Shown here: positions 52,980 to 61,756 of the stretch, piece after piece
Numbering within the stretch: the stretch's first letter is position 1
Layout: each line of letters opens with the position of its first letter
From: JACCTI01 sp051005695
GTDB taxonomy: Bacteria; Verrucomicrobiota; Verrucomicrobiia; Chthoniobacterales; UBA10450
NCBI GenBank assembly: GCA_051005695.1
Contig: JBPCJC010000003.1
Span: 1-61,756, forward strand
DNA length: 61,756 nucleotides
Direction of reading: 5' to 3'
The notes under the pieces: model-generated
Databases searched by the model: none
What the model saw: the letters and a program-made list of their open reading frames with translations, nothing else
What the model was told of the DNA's origin: nothing
Made by a program: the position numbers and the translations under genes

Positions 52980-54049
52980 AAATGAAGACAATCATCGTCA
53001 CCGGTTCGGCTGGTCTGATCGGTTCCGAGACGGTGAAACATTTCGCCGCGGAAGGATGGCGCGTGGTCGGGATCGACAACGACATGCGCAGCCGTTTCTT
53101 CGGCGCGGAAGCGTCCACCCGCGCAACGCGCGATCAACTCGTCGGGAGTCTCGACAACTACGAACACCACGACATCGACATCCGCGAGGCCGCGGCGGTG
53201 CGCGAAGTTTTCGAAAAACATGCGCGCGACATCCGCGCGGTCGTGCACACCGCAGCGCAACCGTCGCACGATTGGGCGGCGCGCGATCCGCAGATGGATT
53301 TCACGGTCAACGCCAACGGCACCCTGAATCTGCTGGAAGCGGCGCGGGAATTGTCGCCGGAAGCGCCCTTCGTTTTCACCTCGACGAACAAGGTCTACGG
53401 CGACACGCCGAATCGTTTGCCGCTGCGCGAACTGGAGATGCGCTGGGAGATTGAGCCAGGGCACGAATATGAACCCGGCATCTCCGAGACAATGAGCATC
53501 GATCACACGAAGCACTCGCTTTTTGGCGCCTCGAAAGTCGCGGCCGACGTGCTCGTGCAGGAATACGGGCGCTACTTCGGAATGCCGACCGCATGCTTCC
53601 GCGGCGGTTGCCTAACGGGTCCGGCGCACGCGGGCACGGAGCTGCACGGTTTTCTTTCCTACCTGATGAAGTGCACCGTCAGCGGCCGGCCGTATCGCGT
53701 TTTTGGTTACAACGGGAAACAGGTGCGAGATAACATCCACAGTTTCGATTTGGTGGAGGCGTTCGCGGCTTTCATCGACGCCCCGCGCAAAGGCGAAGTT
53801 TACAATCTTGGCGGGAGCCGCCACAGCAATTGCTCGATGCGCGAAGGGATCGCGCTCTGCGAAGAAATCAGCGGGCGGCAGCTCACTTGGAATTACGAGG
53901 AGGACAATCGCATCGGCGATCACATTTGGTGGATCAGCGATGTGCGAAAGTTCCAGGCGCATTATCCCGGATGGAAGTTTCGCTACGGTTTGCACGAAAT
54001 TCTCGAAGAGATTCACGCCGCCGTGGTCGCGACGGAAGCGGTGGTCTAA
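52976..54049 (+). CDS. NAD-dependent epimerase, CDP-paratose 2-epimerase-like
   Basis: The ATG at 52976 overlaps the pgl stop and gives 357 residues. The NAD site is VTGSAGLIGSETVKHF; then AVVHTAAQPSHDWAARDP, FVFTSTNKVYGDTPN and CFRGGCLTGPAHAGTELHGF, the last typical of CDP-paratose/tyvelose epimerases. The active site reads HSLFGASKVAAD, with Phe where extended SDRs have the catalytic Tyr; Lys is kept. I believe this is shared by a subgroup, so its chemistry may differ. Function as a nucleotide-sugar enzyme fits the glycan genes downstream. Confidence 0.82.
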   Translation: MKMKTIIVTGSAGLIGSETVKHFAAEGWRVVGIDNDMRSRFFGAEASTRATRDQLVGSLDNYEHHDIDIREAAAVREVFEKHARDIRAVVHTAAQPSHDWAARDPQMDFTVNANGTLNLLEAARELSPEAPFVFTSTNKVYGDTPNRLPLRELEMRWEIEPGHEYEPGISETMSIDHTKHSLFGASKVAADVLVQEYGRYFGMPTACFRGGCLTGPAHAGTELHGFLSYLMKCTVSGRPYRVFGYNGKQVRDNIHSFDLVEAFAAFIDAPRKGEVYNLGGSRHSNCSMREGIALCEEISGRQLTWNYEEDNRIGDHIWWISDVRKFQAHYPGWKFRYGLHEILEEIHAAVVATEAVV

Positions 54050-54089
54050 CGAGAGCATCGGCGGCGTTGACGCGGGGCGCGATGCGGCG

Positions 54090-54214
54090 TGTCATCCCGA
54101 AGCGGCGGAGCGCGCGAGGGACCTCACCTTGGGTGGTGGAGGATGCTGTCACCAATCGGTGTAATCATCGCGAGTGGAAGAGATCCTTCGTCGTCTGCGT
54201 GATTTAGGATGACA
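54090..54214. repeat. dispersed long palindrome, copy 3
   Basis: GTGTCATCCCGAAGCGG at the left and GATTTAGGATGACAG at the right carry the shared TGTCATCC / GGATGACA ends. The middle has GAGGGACCTCACC and AGATCCTTCG as in the other two copies. It lies between convergent genes. Confidence 0.7.
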
Positions 54215-54243
54215 GTATGCACAAGTGCGAGCCCGCGGCGCGT

Positions 54244-54657
54244 TTAGTATTCCTCGCCTTGGTCACTCACGCCCGGCGCCACCCGATCGTGAATGGCATA
54301 AACGTGAAACATGACTGCGAACCAATAGATCGGGATTAACGCCAAACCAAAACCGGCAGTCGCGGTCGCCGCGAGCGCGCCGAGCAAAAGCGCAAAGCCG
54401 GCGCCGATGACGAAAAGCAGCCCGAGAAAACGGTAACCTTTATAGACGTGACCAAGCCCGGGAATGACGCTGAGCATGACCGCGACCGCGTCGCTCGCCT
54501 TGCCTTCGGCAGTTTGCGGCTGGCTCACGCGCACCCAATCGCAGTGGTCGCAGCGCTCCGCATCTTTCGGGAGAGTGTGCCCGCAGCGCGGACATTGCCA
54601 GGTGTTCTCGGCGCTTGCTGCGTTGATTTCCGCTGAAGGTGCGTCGGTATATTCCAA
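54244..54657 (-). CDS. zinc-ribbon membrane protein
   Basis: A TTG start at 54657 with GGAGG eight bases upstream gives 137 residues. A zinc ribbon (WQCPRCGHTLPKDAERCDHC) is followed by two or three helices (AVMLSVIPGLGHVYKGYRFL and LLFVIGAGFALLLGALAATA). SVIPGLGHVYKGYRFLG resembles TM2-type segments. Function is unknown; the ribbon should be in the cytoplasm. Confidence 0.75.
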   Translation of the reverse strand: MEYTDAPSAEINAASAENTWQCPRCGHTLPKDAERCDHCDWVRVSQPQTAEGKASDAVAVMLSVIPGLGHVYKGYRFLGLLFVIGAGFALLLGALAATATAGFGLALIPIYWFAVMFHVYAIHDRVAPGVSDQGEEY

Positions 54658-54762
54658 AATTTATTCCTCCAAGGAGACTGTGACTCGCGACTAAGAGACC
54701 GTCCCAAGGCGCGCGGAATTCGTCAAGACAAGTTGCGGGGCCCCGAGTCCTGGCGCGTTTGT

Positions 54763-55077
54763 CTAACGATGCGACTCGTGATCCGTGCTTGCCTCGAGTG
54801 CCTGGTGCGCGCGGAAATGTACTGCCGTGGCGATCGCGTCGGCGTAAGCCCAGTCGCCTGGTTGCGCGGGGCAGTTCTTCGTCGGGCACTCGAGGGAACG
54901 TTTCGATTTTTTGTTTCGCATCTCCAGCACCGCGATCTGTCGCCCGGTGATGGTTTGGCCGCATTTTCCGCAGAAGCGTTCGTCATCGAGCGAATGCCAA
55001 AAGCGGAATTCATCCAGCTCTCGGAGAGCGAGAAGCTTTCCCTCCGGGGCGAGCTGAAGCTGCTGCGGACGAGCCAT
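54763..55077 (-). CDS. small Cys-rich zinc-binding protein, unknown
   Basis: The ATG at 55077 gives 104 residues. One CxxC pair is in RFCGKCGQTITGRQ and two more Cys are in LECPTKNCPAQPGDW, enough for one zinc site. LRELDEFRFWHSLDDERF precedes it. The start could be further upstream (55112). I do not recognise the family. The stop codon lies in a variant octamer. Confidence 0.6.
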   Translation of the reverse strand: MARPQQLQLAPEGKLLALRELDEFRFWHSLDDERFCGKCGQTITGRQIAVLEMRNKKSKRSLECPTKNCPAQPGDWAYADAIATAVHFRAHQALEASTDHESHR

Positions 55078-55192
55078 CGCCGCAGAGTCTGCGGACGCGG
55101 ACCCGGTGGCAATCAGTCACGCGGCGAGAGACGGCGTAGGTGGAAATCCTAGGCGCGCACGGGCTCGCTTTGCGGCGCAGCCCGCTTCTCGA

Positions 55193-56521
55193 CTAACTAA
55201 GAGCGGCCGGCTCGGGTTCGCGCTCACGCGCAAGATAGAAGAGCGCGGCGATGAGTGGTGGGATGATAATGATCCCGCGCAGCCAGAGTTCAGAATGCCA
55301 TGGCAGGGCGAAGAGGCGTTCGTTCCAAAAGAGGTAGTAGGAGAAGATGGTAACCGAGAGCATCTGCCAGGGGTCGGCGCGACGCCAGGCGGCAAAGGGC
55401 AGAATCCAGGTAAGATACCAGGGATGAAGGACGGGACTAAGGATAAGAGCGATGCCCAGAACCCAGAGAAGGCCGCGCCGCCAATTGCGCACAAAGAGGA
55501 GAGAGACGCCAAGGACGGCAATGACGATGACGACGTTATAGTGGTAGTTCTTTTGGCGCGGATTCGGCCAGACGGTTTCCTCGATGAGCCACCAAAAGAG
55601 GTCGTTCAAGCGAGTTACGTAGGCGAAGCGATCGAGCGACTCCCAGATGCGGATTTGGGGAAAGCCGTAAAGCATGGCGAGGAGCGCGGGGAGAGTGAGA
55701 CTAACGAGTAAAGTGATTGCGCGGTAACCCAAGGCGAACAGGCACAACGGAAGGAGAAGGATGGGGATGAATTTGATGGAGATGGCGATGCCGAAAAGCG
55801 CCGCTGCGGCCAGGGCGAGTAGCCATTTTCTCTGGGAGTGGGCCGCGGCGGGAATGCGGGTTAATAGAAGGATCCCAGCGATCATCGGCAGGATCATCAA
55901 ACTGTCGAAGTGCGCGGCCCCGGCAAAGGAGTAGACGACCAGCGGATTCCAGGCATAACAGGCTGCCCTGGCATAGCGGGAAGCTCCGCCGATAAGCTGG
56001 AGGAGAAGCGCGGCCGTAGCTAAGTCAGCCGCGGCGAAGAGAAGCTTATAAAACAGCGGGCTATCCGAGATCCGGCTCATGCCGGCAAAGAGTAGCTCGG
56101 TCCCGGGCGGGTAGATGGCGCTGAAGTTGCGATGGTTGATTTTGTAGAACGACGGGAAATCTTCGCGCACGCGGTCAAGCTGGGGATCATCCGGCGCCTG
56201 GGTGTAAGGATTGAATCCAGCCTGCTGGATCTTCCCTTCCCATTGATAACGCCATAGGTCGTCGCCAGGAGTGAGTGGCAGCGCGACTAACCTGAGGATC
56301 AGGGCGACACCCCAGAAGATAAGTGCCTGCGTGCGCGGGCGCAGCGCGATCGGAAATCTGGCGACCGCGAGCAGGAAAGCCATCCCGCAGGCCAGGGCAG
56401 TCGCGACGAAGCGCACGGGCATTTGTTCGAGAGTCCAATCGTCGAAGAGATGCAAAGACGCGCAGAGGGCGATCTCGGCCAAAAGGACAAGCGCGAAGAT
56501 AATGATTCGGTTAGGCCGCAT
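55193..56521 (-). CDS. GT87-like membrane mannosyl/glycosyltransferase
   Basis: The ATG at 56521 gives 442 residues with about 11 helices. The GT-C signatures are LTPGDDLWRYQWEGKIQQAG (acidic loop after the first helices) and FSAIYPPGTELLFAGMSR, then SIKFIPILLLPLCLFALG. The DUF2029/GT87 family uses polyprenyl-phosphate sugars on the periplasmic side. It starts 13 bases after the glycosidase-GT2 stop, so the two are probably one transcript building an exported glycan. Confidence 0.8.
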   Translation of the reverse strand: MRPNRIIIFALVLLAEIALCASLHLFDDWTLEQMPVRFVATALACGMAFLLAVARFPIALRPRTQALIFWGVALILRLVALPLTPGDDLWRYQWEGKIQQAGFNPYTQAPDDPQLDRVREDFPSFYKINHRNFSAIYPPGTELLFAGMSRISDSPLFYKLLFAAADLATAALLLQLIGGASRYARAACYAWNPLVVYSFAGAAHFDSLMILPMIAGILLLTRIPAAAHSQRKWLLALAAAALFGIAISIKFIPILLLPLCLFALGYRAITLLVSLTLPALLAMLYGFPQIRIWESLDRFAYVTRLNDLFWWLIEETVWPNPRQKNYHYNVVIVIAVLGVSLLFVRNWRRGLLWVLGIALILSPVLHPWYLTWILPFAAWRRADPWQMLSVTIFSYYLFWNERLFALPWHSELWLRGIIIIPPLIAALFYLAREREPEPAALS

Positions 56522-56534
56522 CGGATAACAGGAC

Positions 56535-59099
56535 CTAACGAGAGTCGGCTGGAGCGGCGACCGTTGCCGCCGGAGCCGGCTCGGGATGGCCGGGCGAAGC
56601 GAGGCGTTGCAGACCAGCGCGGTAGGCCGCGAGGTCGACGAGTTCGGCAAAGCGCGCTTTTAGTTTGCGGGCGCGTCGCGCGAGGAAGGCGAGAAAGATG
56701 AGGTAGGGCAGGTAAGCCCAGAGATCCGGGCTGCCGGTGTTAAGCCAATGATAGATAAGCAAGGTAAGGATCATGAGATTAATGATCACGGTGGTGGTAA
56801 CGAAACGGTTGCTCAGGGCGACGCGCGTGAGGCATTTGGCGCCTCCGTGGTATTCGGTGACGGTGCGCAGCGCGAGGCTCCACCAGAAGTTTCCATAGAT
56901 GTGTATGTCCCAATTATTCCAGCCGGTATCCGTCGAGTAGCGCCAACCTTCTTCCTCCATCAAAGCAAAGATCGAGCCGAGCAGATGGTGGCGATCCTGG
57001 CCGTCCTCGCTCCAATAACTTCGGCGTGCGAGAGCTCCGCCTGCCGGGGAATCCGCCGGCAGGAGCTCATGGGTGGCAATGACGGCGCGCGGAGTGCGCT
57101 TGAATTGCAGCCAGGTAAAGTAGCGCGACCAGCCGCGCACCAGCGGTTGCGTAAAGGCGAGAAACATGACCAGCAAGCGCGCGGCGATGGTATCGAAGCG
57201 CGGCTCGATCCGCGCATGCAGCATGTAGGAAAGGGCGACGCAAAGGGTGCCGCCAAACATGAGGTAGGGAACGATCCGGACTTCGGGGAGGAAGATGCCG
57301 AGCCCGAAAAGGAAGACGGTGAGAGCGAACCATTCGACGCTGGCAAGATAGTTAGCGATTTCGGATTGCGGCGTCGGATAAATCGACTGGAAGAAGCCTT
57401 CGCCAAAAATGCCGTGGTAGATGATCGGGCGATTGATAAACCAACTGAAGCGCGGCGTGCCGTAGATCTGTCCGCGCCACTTAGCCGTCCCGGTTGGCCC
57501 GAAGAAGATCAGATGCTTAAAACGAAGCATCGACTCGGCTTCGCCATAACCTTCCTGTTGTTTCCGGAAAGCTTCGATGGTGAAGCGCCGGTGGTGCCAG
57601 ACAATCGCGGTAGGACTAAAGGCAATCTCGTGGCCGGCTTGTTGCACCCGCCAGCAGAAATCGACGTCGTCGCCAGCCTTATGATACTCGACGTCGAAGC
57701 CACCGATGCTTTCGAAGGCCCAGCGGTACCAGGCCATGTTACACCCCGGGATGTGCTCGGCGACGGTGTCGGTTAAGAGGACGTGGCTCGGCCCGCCGGG
57801 GGCGGCGGCGACGCAGGCTTGGATCCAATCCTGCGCCGGGGGGGAAACATTGGGCCCACCTACTCCGGCATATTTGCCACTGGTGAGGGTGCCGATGAGG
57901 TAATAAAGCCAATCGCGGTCGGCCATGCAGTCGGAGTCGGTGTAAGCAAAGACTTCGCCGGTGGCGGCGGCGGCGCCGGTGTTACGCGCATGGCTTAGGC
58001 CGTGGTTAGTTTGGTGAAGGTAGCGGACGTGCGGAAAACGCGCTGCGATCTCCGCGGTCTCATCAGTGGAACCATCATCGACCAGGATGACTTCGTAGGA
58101 TGGATAATCAATCCTACCTAACGAGTCCAAACAAGCAGCCAGGGTTTGGGCGCCGTTATAGGAACAAACGATGATCGAGACGGAGGGTGTTCGGGCGAGC
58201 GGGCGATGCGGGAGGGCGGCGTCATTCTGGCCGAGCTTCTCGCGCAAGGTATGGAAGGATTTCTTCGGCTGGCGCTCGCGGGTAACCAAGCCAAAGGCCC
58301 AGTCGGTAATCTCCTGTTCGCCGGTGAACCATTCGTCCGTCCAGGAAAAGAAGATGGTGCCGGCGAGACCGCACTTGATCACGCTATCGACATGCCAGCC
58401 GAGCATTTCGGCTTGTTCGTCCTGCGAATGGCGCATCGTGTCCATCCCGAATTCGCCCAGGATGAGCGGGCGATCTTCGGCCAGATTCTGCAGGCGCAGC
58501 AAGTAACGCTCGAAATCGTTTTGATCATGCAGGTAAACGTTGAAGCAGAAAAAATCGACATTTTGCGGGAGGAGAAATTCGGTCGGCGGATAACTGGCGT
58601 AGGAAAAGAGGACGTCCGGGTTAGCAGAGCGCCCGACGCGGATGAGATGCTCGAGAAACTCGGTAACCCGGCGGACGCCTAACCAACGGACCATCGTGCT
58701 GGAGATTTCGTTCCCGACGAGATAACCAAAGACGGCCGGATGGTCGGCATCGGCTGCGACGGCGGTACGGACGGATTCGATGATCGCCCTGCGCGCGCTT
58801 TTTTCGCGCAAGAATTCAATGTGCTTGGCCCACGGCAAAGTAATGAGCACGCGCATCCCGGCCGCCGCGCAGCGATCGAGAAACCAACGCGGCGGCGCGT
58901 GATAGATGCGAAGAACATTGAGGCCGACCAGGCGCATCTGCGCGAGATCGCGCTCGAGCTGTTCGGGGTTGCCAAGATAATGGCCATCGGCATCCGGGCG
59001 GAACGGCCCGTAGGTTACCCCTTTGACGAAAAACTTGTCCTCGCCGGCGAAGAAGAATTTCGCGACTGCGCGAACCGGGAGCGGCGGAGGGAGACTCAC
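56535..59099 (-). CDS. glycosidase / GT2 glycosyltransferase / membrane fusion
   Basis: The protein is 854 residues. Residues about 15-290 form a GH2/GH5-type TIM barrel with KFFVKGVTYGPFRPDADGHY, acid/base Glu in YLVGNEISST and nucleophile Glu in LILGEFGMDT. Residues about 305-560 form a GT2 domain with SIIVCSYNGAQTLAACLDSL, VDDGSTDETAE, YTDSDCMADRDWL and AGDDVDFCWRVQQAG. The C-terminal part has five or six helices and soluble loops. No signal peptide precedes the glycosidase part, so both enzymes may face the cytoplasm. Its TAG stop is inside an exact octamer (56534-56541). Confidence 0.85.
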   Translation of the reverse strand: MSLPPPLPVRAVAKFFFAGEDKFFVKGVTYGPFRPDADGHYLGNPEQLERDLAQMRLVGLNVLRIYHAPPRWFLDRCAAAGMRVLITLPWAKHIEFLREKSARRAIIESVRTAVAADADHPAVFGYLVGNEISSTMVRWLGVRRVTEFLEHLIRVGRSANPDVLFSYASYPPTEFLLPQNVDFFCFNVYLHDQNDFERYLLRLQNLAEDRPLILGEFGMDTMRHSQDEQAEMLGWHVDSVIKCGLAGTIFFSWTDEWFTGEQEITDWAFGLVTRERQPKKSFHTLREKLGQNDAALPHRPLARTPSVSIIVCSYNGAQTLAACLDSLGRIDYPSYEVILVDDGSTDETAEIAARFPHVRYLHQTNHGLSHARNTGAAAATGEVFAYTDSDCMADRDWLYYLIGTLTSGKYAGVGGPNVSPPAQDWIQACVAAAPGGPSHVLLTDTVAEHIPGCNMAWYRWAFESIGGFDVEYHKAGDDVDFCWRVQQAGHEIAFSPTAIVWHHRRFTIEAFRKQQEGYGEAESMLRFKHLIFFGPTGTAKWRGQIYGTPRFSWFINRPIIYHGIFGEGFFQSIYPTPQSEIANYLASVEWFALTVFLFGLGIFLPEVRIVPYLMFGGTLCVALSYMLHARIEPRFDTIAARLLVMFLAFTQPLVRGWSRYFTWLQFKRTPRAVIATHELLPADSPAGGALARRSYWSEDGQDRHHLLGSIFALMEEEGWRYSTDTGWNNWDIHIYGNFWWSLALRTVTEYHGGAKCLTRVALSNRFVTTTVIINLMILTLLIYHWLNTGSPDLWAYLPYLIFLAFLARRARKLKARFAELVDLAAYRAGLQRLASPGHPEPAPAATVAAPADSR

Positions 59100-59164
59100 A
59101 GGCGAGTTCCCTAGTCCAAGCGCCAGAGCGACGCAAAGCTTTTACGACAGTCGCGGTTTGTGAA

Positions 59165-59749
59165 TCAGGGCTGGGTGCCGATGATTTGGCGCAGCTTCAT
59201 CATCCCGCGACGGATGCGTGCCTTCACCGTGCCGAGCGGCTGGTGAAGCTTCTCGGCGATTTGCTGCTGAGTCATTCCGGCGAAGAACGCGAGTTCAATC
59301 GCTCGTCGCTGATTTTCCGAAAGTTGAATGACGGCGCTGCGGACGATCGCTTGGGTTTCGTGCGCGGCGGCTTCGTCCGAAGAATCGATTTCGTAGAAGC
59401 CGTTCGTGTTCTCGGCTTCTTGTTCCATTTCTTCCTGAAGGCGATGCCGACGCTGAACGCGGCGCAAGCGATCGATCGCCTTGTTGCGGGTCAGGGTCAT
59501 TGCCCAGGTGAGGGGTTTGCCGCGGGCGGAATCGTAGATCGACGCCTTCTGCCAAATTTGCACAAACGCCTCCTGCACCACTTCCTCGGCGTCTTTCGCG
59601 TTATTTAAAACGCGGTAAGCGGTGGCGAGGAGGACGCGGGAATAACGGCGATGAAGTTGGGCCAGGCTGCCGTGATCGCCGGCGGCGGTGCGGCGAAGAA
59701 GTTCGGAATCCTGGAGGGTGTCAGGGAGCAAAGCAGGTGATATAGACAT
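59165..59749 (-). CDS. ECF sigma factor (SigK-like)
   Basis: The 194-residue protein has region 2 (LLATAYRVLNNAKDAEEVVQ, EAFVQIWQKASIYD, LTWAMTLTRNKAIDRLRR) and region 4 (LSENQRRAIELAFFAGMTQQ, QIAEKLHQPLGTVKARIRRG). The QQQIAE and GTVKARIR wording fits the SigK/ECF19-like group. Such sigma factors are normally paired with an anti-sigma gene, but none is next to it here. Targets are unknown. Confidence 0.93.
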   Translation of the reverse strand: MSISPALLPDTLQDSELLRRTAAGDHGSLAQLHRRYSRVLLATAYRVLNNAKDAEEVVQEAFVQIWQKASIYDSARGKPLTWAMTLTRNKAIDRLRRVQRRHRLQEEMEQEAENTNGFYEIDSSDEAAAHETQAIVRSAVIQLSENQRRAIELAFFAGMTQQQIAEKLHQPLGTVKARIRRGMMKLRQIIGTQP

Positions 59750-59827
59750 AAAACAGAAAGATGGTAGACAGAAGATAGATAGTAAAACTGGTAACGCAAG
59801 CCGGTTTTGTGAACTTGTTACCGGCTC

Positions 59828-61114
<1,287 letters not shown>

Positions 61115-61237
61115 GCTTTTTTCACGTTGGAACCTTTCGGCGTCGGCGTCCAATCGCTGCGCTCGCACCGCGCGAGCGAACTGCGGGCCGATTCGTTGAC
61201 AGGGTTGCGGGCCGCTCCTACTCTCCGTTCGCGCAAT

Positions 61238-61309
61238 GGCGGGGTAGCCAAGTGGTAAGGCAGCGGTCTGCAAAACCGCTATTCGTGGGTTCGATTCCCG
61301 CCCCCGCCT
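61238..61309 (+). tRNA. tRNA-Cys (GCA)
   Basis: The acceptor stem GGCGGGG pairs with CCCCGCC, the anticodon stem is GCGGT/ACCGC with loop CTGCAAA (anticodon GCA), and the T arm is GTGGG TTCGATT CCCGC. The discriminator base is T (U73), as required by cysteinyl-tRNA synthetase. CCA is not encoded. It is divergent from hemL and 81 bases before obg. Confidence 0.95.
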
Positions 61310-61390
61310 CGCTCGCCCATCGTCGCTTCCGGATGACAGAGACCCTGTCGCATGGCAACGTAGCGTGCCGCTAAGCTGCGGCTCCTTTTC

Positions 61391-61756
61391 ATGTTCGTCG
61401 ATCGTATCAAAGTCTTTGCTCAAGCCGGAAACGGCGGGCGTGGCTGCGTCAGTTTCCGACGCGAGAAATTTGTCCCGCGCGGCGGTCCCGATGGCGGCGA
61501 CGGCGGGCGCGGCGGCGATGTGGTTCTGCGCGCCGATGTGCACACCGACAATCTGGCGAATCTTTTTTACGAGCCCATTATCAAGGCAAAATCCGGCACG
61601 CACGGGATGGGCAAAAAGATGCACGGGAAAGGCGCCGTGCCAAAGGTCGTGAACGTGCCGATCGGCACCATCGTTTACCGGACAGAAGCGCCGGTGCGGC
61701 GGCTCGATGAAGAAGACGAACTCGTGAGTGAGCCTTTGCCTAACGAGTTATCGGCG
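61391..61756 (+). CDS. obg: Obg/CgtA GTPase, N-terminal part (cut by window end)
   Basis: ATG at 61391 starts MFVDRIKVFAQAGNGGRGCV, then FRREKFVPRGGPDGGDGGRG, which is the glycine-rich Obg fold, and SGTHGMGKKMHGKGA. The 122 codons in view stop at the window edge before the GTPase domain. Obg links ribosome assembly with stress signalling. An exact octamer (61739) is in the last codons (LPNELSA). Confidence 0.93.
   Translation, partial: MFVDRIKVFAQAGNGGRGCVSFRREKFVPRGGPDGGDGGRGGDVVLRADVHTDNLANLFYEPIIKAKSGTHGMGKKMHGKGAVPKVVNVPIGTIVYRTEAPVRRLDEEDELVSEPLPNELSA

Noticed and set aside
61115..61624. N-terminal extension of HemL
   Set aside because: It would translate antisense to the tRNA-Cys and the obg start. 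The conserved HemL start is at 61114.

Overview
The window is high-GC bacterial chromosome from what is most likely a soil-type Verrucomicrobiota (Chthoniobacterales/Spartobacteria-like). That placement is an inference. It rests on the tandem C-terminal 'TGDNVMIGGFI...VRAIGPSL' repeats of the large matrixin gene, the TatA/DUF892/PepSY small-protein content, the 25-residue 'MNRNIFYIIG' peptide and dispersed palindromes of a type I associate with these genomes. There are no phage, IS or plasmid genes, no CRISPR array and one tRNA (Cys). Genes are densely packed and often overlap by 1-17 bases.

Layout. 1-5.2 kb is a decaying accessory stretch: a shattered MFS transporter, a DUF892 protein, an amber-interrupted PepSY membrane protein, tatA, a 4-TM protein and two paralogous small secreted proteins around a GNAT acetyltransferase. 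5.2-9.8 kb carries two OPT-family transporters in tandem. 9.9-24.8 kb is mostly housekeeping and repair: RecQ, alkyladenine glycosylase, MnmA, a broken cutA, a VanX-type dipeptidase, HemW, DUF362 plus squalene/phytoene synthase, MenG/UbiE, a membrane-anchored YheO-type PAS protein, a SMUG1-like uracil glycosylase and an aromatic amino acid hydroxylase. 24.9-35.6 kb holds a UbiA-like membrane protein, an L,D-transpeptidase, MscS, a glycogen debranching enzyme with TreZ (trehalose from glycogen), a frameshifted pyridine-nucleotide reductase/polyferredoxin fusion and Upp. 35.6-44.1 kb holds a secreted matrixin metalloprotease, two membrane proteins, RlpA, a hybrid histidine kinase and a peptidoglycan-binding protein. 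44.1-54.0 kb has a PHP-glycosyltransferase fusion with a DUF2334 deacetylase, EVE, Tmk-HolB, a TPM protein, FabG, MsrA, Pgl and a CDP-paratose-epimerase-like enzyme. 54.2-59.1 kb is a glycan region (GT87 and a glycosidase-GT2 fusion). The window ends with an ECF sigma factor, HemL, tRNA-Cys and the start of Obg.

The most striking signal is not a gene. The non-palindromic octamer CCTAACGA (either strand; extended consensus about GCCTAACGAGTSC) occurs 44 times exactly, plus 8 copies of CCTAACAA. Base composition predicts only one or two copies. It sits on both strands nearly equally, inside and between unrelated genes, forces rare TTA leucine codons, and often forms the stop codon at gene ends. 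Density, strand balance and occasional inverted pairs resemble the DNA uptake sequences of Neisseriaceae and Pasteurellaceae. I know of no such element described in this group, so this is the best candidate for an undescribed system here.
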